Assembly: GCA_030549335.1 (NCBI GenBank)
Contig: JAUKPH010000019.1
Coordinates: 16,504,001 to 16,568,000, forward strand
Direction of reading: 5' to 3'
Origin: Pontederia crassipes
Lineage: Eukaryota > Streptophyta > Magnoliopsida > Commelinales > Pontederiaceae
Length of the DNA: 64,000 nt
Notes under the pieces: model-generated
Told to the model about the DNA's origin: nothing
The model's input: the letters and a program-made list of their open reading frames with translations, nothing else
Databases searched by the model: none
In this document: positions 60,259-64,000 of the stretch, in pieces
Position numbering within the stretch: position 1 is the stretch's first letter
Layout of the letters: each line of letters starts with the position of its first letter
Position numbers and translations under genes: made by a program

Positions 60259-61254
60259 ATGTCACAACCACCACCATCTCCCTCCTCTTCCTCCTCCTCC
60301 TCCTCCAGCAACTTCCCCATCTTGGCGATCTCACTGCTTGGCATCCTCACCACAACCTTCCTCCTCCTCAGCTACTATGTCTTCGTGCTCAAGTGCGGCC
60401 TCATCCACCGCCACATCGATGGCTTCCTCGGCCGCCGGCTCTCCCGGTCACGGCGTTACTGGCGCAGCCGGAGCCTCCAGCTGATGGCGTATGCCACGGG
60501 CTCCGTAACCGCCGAGAACCGCGGCCTCGACGAGTCGGCGATTCAGGCGATACCGACGCTCCGGTACCGCAAAGGAACCGCGGGCCCGGACGGGAAGGCG
60601 TCCTTCCACGAGTGTGCCGTCTGCCTCAACGAGTTCCAGGAAGACGAGAGGATACGGATCCTGCCCAGTTGCCTCCACACCTTCCACATCGACTGCATCG
60701 ATGCGTGGCTCCTGACCAACGCCAACTGCCCGCTCTGCAGGTCGAGCATCACGGCGTCGACTCCGCTTCCGGCAGAGAATTTGATGGCCCTCGTTCAGCG
60801 TGATCAGGAGCAGCGTCAAGCGAGCGATCGGGACGTAGTGATAGAAGTGGGGAACGATGACAGCAGTCAGCAGAACATAACGGCGGCGGCGGTCACCAGC
60901 AGCGGCGCCGGGGCTGATGCCAACGTTTCTTCGGGGGAAGCGGAACAGAGGGCGCGCCGCAAACATGTCCATGGCAGCAGCATGGGAGACGAGTGCATCG
61001 ATGTGTTCAGGGGCGCCACCAAGGGCGAGCTGTTCCATGTTCAGCCCTTGCGGAGGTCCTTCTCGATGGACTCAGGCGACAGGCAGCGGCGCGTGGCCGT
61101 TCAGAAGGTCCTGCAGCAGAACCCGCCGCCCGTCCCGGAAGTGGTCAATGCGGGCGAGAGCAGCAGCGGTGGTTCTGGTAGATTCCGGCGGCAGTTCTTC
61201 TCCTTCGGCCGGAGCTCTCGTAACGCTGTTCTCCCGGTCCATTTTGATCTATGA
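60259..61254 (+). CDS. ATL-type RING-H2 E3 ubiquitin ligase (ATL1/ATL16-like)
   Basis: The 331-residue product is a membrane-bound E3 ligase that passes ubiquitin from an E2 to targets. A Ser-rich start (2-18) is followed by one transmembrane segment (about 19-45), a basic stretch (RRLSRSRRYWRSRS), and the GLD motif RGLDESAIQAIP (88-99). The RING-H2 ligands are C119, C122, C138, H140, H143, C146, C157 and C160, spaced C-x2-C-x15-C-x-H-x2-H-x2-C-x10-C-x2-C as in the ATL family. W150 is the E2-contact Trp, and Pro follows C157. The C-terminal LRRSFSMDS and RVAVQKVLQQ motifs resemble ATL1/ATL16. Intronless, like most ATL genes. The start is supported by position before the membrane segment. All key residues are present, so it should be active. 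Confidence 0.93.
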   Translation: MSQPPPSPSSSSSSSSSNFPILAISLLGILTTTFLLLSYYVFVLKCGLIHRHIDGFLGRRLSRSRRYWRSRSLQLMAYATGSVTAENRGLDESAIQAIPTLRYRKGTAGPDGKASFHECAVCLNEFQEDERIRILPSCLHTFHIDCIDAWLLTNANCPLCRSSITASTPLPAENLMALVQRDQEQRQASDRDVVIEVGNDDSSQQNITAAAVTSSGAGADANVSSGEAEQRARRKHVHGSSMGDECIDVFRGATKGELFHVQPLRRSFSMDSGDRQRRVAVQKVLQQNPPPVPEVVNAGESSSGGSGRFRRQFFSFGRSSRNAVLPVHFDL

Positions 61255-61420
61255 TCGAACACCTGTTTTTTCTTCTTTTTTTCCCTTGATCGTTTCAGAA
61301 TTGTTTTATGGATTGTGTTATACTCTTATTGTTTTTTTTTTCTTTCCAGATTATTATATTGTTAACATTATAGATATTACGTTTCTTTTATACTCTAATA
61401 TTCAGAAATAATATGCATAA
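61255..61420 (+). other. 3' UTR of the ATL gene
   Basis: T-rich, with AATAAT near 61407 as a possible poly(A) signal. Confidence 0.4.
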
Positions 61421-62618
61421 ATCCTAGTTAAAATTATTAACACCAATTATCTATTGGTCATTCATAATTATAATTCCGTGAATATATGGGATCCTTGTTC
61501 TTAAATTTTATGGATAACTCCTGATATTTTCCTCTGTGTTTGACGGAATTAATTTCTTTTTCTAGGAAATTGATTACTTGTGTGAATCATTGATCAATAA
61601 CATTATAAAATTGGACTCGCACATAGCATCATTAAAAGAACTCCGTACGCAAACCAAAGGAAGAAAACGCTAATGATTAATCGGATAAAAGCATCACTAT
61701 TAAGTTTTTTTTTTTCAACTGATAAACCTAATTAAAAGCATGTATGGTATGTAAGAATGTACCTAGCTATTTGAAAAGTCAATACACTTTAATTATCTAA
61801 ATAGTGGATATATTCATCTCCGAGTGTCCTTATTATAAAACTCTCTTTTGCACAACGGAAAATATTTTAGAAATGCAGTGGAAATAATCAAGTTGGAAAG
61901 GGTGGTGCAGTTGAGTTGAGGCGTGGGTCAACGGATGTCCACCTCTTTGGACATTTCCCTGAGCATATAAAGTAAATATGATTTATTAATAAAAATTAGT
62001 ATATACAAAATGATGCATAATATGAAATGGGCACTAAGAAAAAGGTCGACATGATGCAATGTCATAAGTCAACAACATGTGCATCTGTCTGCAGCAACTT
62101 GCCAAGATGCATGCATGCGTCCTAATCATCCTAATAATATATATTTATGTCTATATCTTATATTTAATAGTTTACCGGAAAAAATAAATAAAATAAAGGA
62201 AACATCACAGTCTTTAACCTTTGAACTATTCTGTTGACAACCTCTTTAGTTTTTTTTTTAGTTCTTCCCTGTGTCACAATATGAATCCACAACGACTGAA
62301 TCGAATAATAATATCTGTATATAATTGCTTGTTTGAGGAAAAAACGATATATGTTCTCAATTTATATATCTAAAGATTAAGTAAAACTTTGGCAATGATG
62401 ATGCTAAATTTTCCCATTTCGATTATAATTACTTTTATGTAAAGTTAAATATAAAAATAATTATCAATTCACGTTTTTAGGAGCAAATGGAAATATTGAA
62501 ATGTAGTGTTTTTTTAAAAAAAAATCATAAATCGGTTTAAAACTGTGCTAATTTGAATTAACTCGTAAAAAACGTTTGCTGAAAATGCTTTATTCCCAAA
62601 TTAGAAAAGCAAATCCCT

Positions 62619-62624
<6 letters not shown>
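61421..62624. other. AT-rich intergenic sequence
   Basis: No gene seen. Confidence 0.5.

Positions 62625-62690
<66 letters not shown>
62625..62690. repeat. (CT)33 microsatellite
   Basis: Pure CT dinucleotide run of 66 bases after a CCCT-rich lead-in. Confidence 0.95.
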
Positions 62691-62693
<3 letters not shown>

Positions 62694-63510
62694 AAAGAAG
62701 GTCATTCGAGAAAATGAAAGCTAAAAACTTGAAATTGAAGAAATTAGTCCACGAGGAACCAAACTTGAAATTAAAGAAAATATATATCTTCCATCACTTT
62801 GGTGGTTGCTTTTTTGTTAGTTCATAAATGTTATCATGATGACGAAAGAATAGGAGAGAGAAACAAAATGGAATCCAGTAGACGTCACGGAAAACCACAA
62901 GTCAACTAAAAAATTTATAACCATATGAGGCCACCACTTTGACACTGACCCACTTCCAAACGCTCCAGTTCTGGCCTTAAACCAATTTCAGACCTCTCTC
63001 TCTCCCTGATCAAGAACAATTAAGGAAAAAATGATCCCCATTAAAGTCTCATTTTTTTATATGAATATAAGTATATCACAAGACAGCAACATTATACCGG
63101 ACGTTATACCTTCTAACTTATTTCTCAATGAGCATGAGCCTGATCAAGTGATCAGCCCATTCATCAGGTCAAACCAATTCAAAATATCAATATTACTAAT
63201 TTTATAATATAACAACTAATATAATTTTGAGACATTATTCTTAATCTTATTTATTTTAGATGGTATTTTAATTTTGTTTTGTTTTTACTTTTCAACTTAT
63301 ATTTATTCTTAAATTTATTAAATGTTAGAAAAAAAAAATATTTCTATTTTTAAAATTGGGCAAGTTTGCTCAAATCCCGCCCAGCCCAATATATCTAACA
63401 GTTAACTCGTGTTAAAATCATAAAATAGGGTAAAGTCAGCGTTTTAATGCGGGAAAAATGGATGAATATGTTCAATCGACCGTTTAAGTAGTAGATTTGC
63501 TGCTTCTACT
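62691..63510. other. AT-rich intergenic sequence
   Basis: No gene seen. Confidence 0.5.
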
Positions 63511-63514
63511 CACA

Positions 63515-63600
63515 TGTGAACTTTTGACTTAATTGGTAGATGTGTTCACTGCAAACAAGGCCATAGGTTTGAAACCGGTGAACAGCAATTTGTTTTGTTA
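63515..63600 (+). repeat. tRNA-like / SINE relic
   Basis: GACTTAATTGGTAGATG resembles a pol III A box, and AGGTTTGAAACC a B box, about 30 bases apart. No cloverleaf could be drawn, so it is not a working tRNA gene. Confidence 0.4.
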
Positions 63601-64000
63601 TTTTCCACTATCATTTGTAATCATACTAAACTAATTAAAAATATTGCAACAAAATAAAATTAAGATAGACAAAAAAAGTGGATAAATTTTATAATTACTA
63701 TAAACTATTTCAATTTTATTTATTATTTTATTTCTTGAACTATAATACTTAATTAAAATTAATCATATGATGAAAATAAGGTATAGTGGTTATGAAAATA
63801 ATAATAATAATACTATTTTAGACCAAAAAAAATATACTGTACTACTTTTCTTATACATTTTTCCTATTTGTACTAATTTATGAGACTTCAATTGAATTTC
63901 TACATATTTTTGGATCTTGACAATAAAAAAAATATTGTATTTGAAATTGTTGCATGTTTATATTATGATTTTTTATTAGCTAACTATTCATGTTATTTAA
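63601..64000. other. AT-rich intergenic sequence
   Basis: No gene seen. Confidence 0.5.

Noticed and set aside
60448-61411. Frames of 164 and 196 codons overlapping the ATL gene
   Set aside because: Shadows of the RING-H2 coding sequence with no domains of their own.
63515-63600. tRNA gene
   Set aside because: A- and B-box-like words are present, but no acceptor stem or cloverleaf can be drawn.

Overview
This window is nuclear DNA of a flowering plant, most likely a monocot. It has long AT-rich intergenic stretches, GC-rich intronless coding regions rich in Ala, Arg and Gly, Tourist-type MITEs with TAA/TTA target duplications, CACTA (En/Spm) transposons and several generations of Copia and Gypsy LTR elements. 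Only five convincing host genes are present in 64 kb; species cannot be told from the sequence alone.

Layout. (1) 0.6-1.6 kb: a small secreted proline-rich peptide gene. (2) 1.6-8.7 kb: a Tourist MITE with a compound foldback element inside it, a probable Gypsy solo LTR with dyad repeats and a 40-G run, and a MULE-like MITE. (3) 8.8-22.6 kb: a nest of insertions. The 3' part of an old minus-strand Copia element is split by a 394-bp solo LTR (TSD CATTG), a 7.5-kb non-coding LTR element, and a 3.9-kb non-autonomous CACTA element that itself holds a probable solo LTR. (4) 22.7-28.3 kb: an orphan promoter copy, the paralogue of gene 1, a broken Copia element with a MITE in it, and a third small secreted peptide gene, this one with cysteines. 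(5) 28.8-36.5 kb: CACTA-like debris, an ERF1B-like transcription factor (minus strand), and a MITE with a perfect 60-bp palindrome. (6) 36.5-55.3 kb: CACTA fragments, an unidentified pseudogene, Athila-like Gypsy remains carrying a CACTA and two MITEs, a broken CACTA TNP2 transposase, and a further intact-ended CACTA derivative. (7) 55.3-64 kb: a Copia tail, AT-rich sequence, a MULE-like MITE, and an ATL1/ATL16-like RING-H2 ubiquitin ligase gene preceded by upstream ORFs.

How the genes fit together. The two proline-rich peptide genes come from one duplication of about 1 kb that includes promoter and 3' UTR. The orphan promoter shows there was a third copy. A promoter module (AACGGTGCAAACT followed by a CGGCT-rich segment) is shared by the orphan and the third peptide gene and is recognisable in gene 2. 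The locus therefore looks like a small peptide-gene cluster pulled apart by transposons. The ERF (EDLL activation motif) and the ATL ligase belong to families often tied to defence and stress signalling, but nothing here links them to the peptides. The peptide family is the best candidate for something undescribed.
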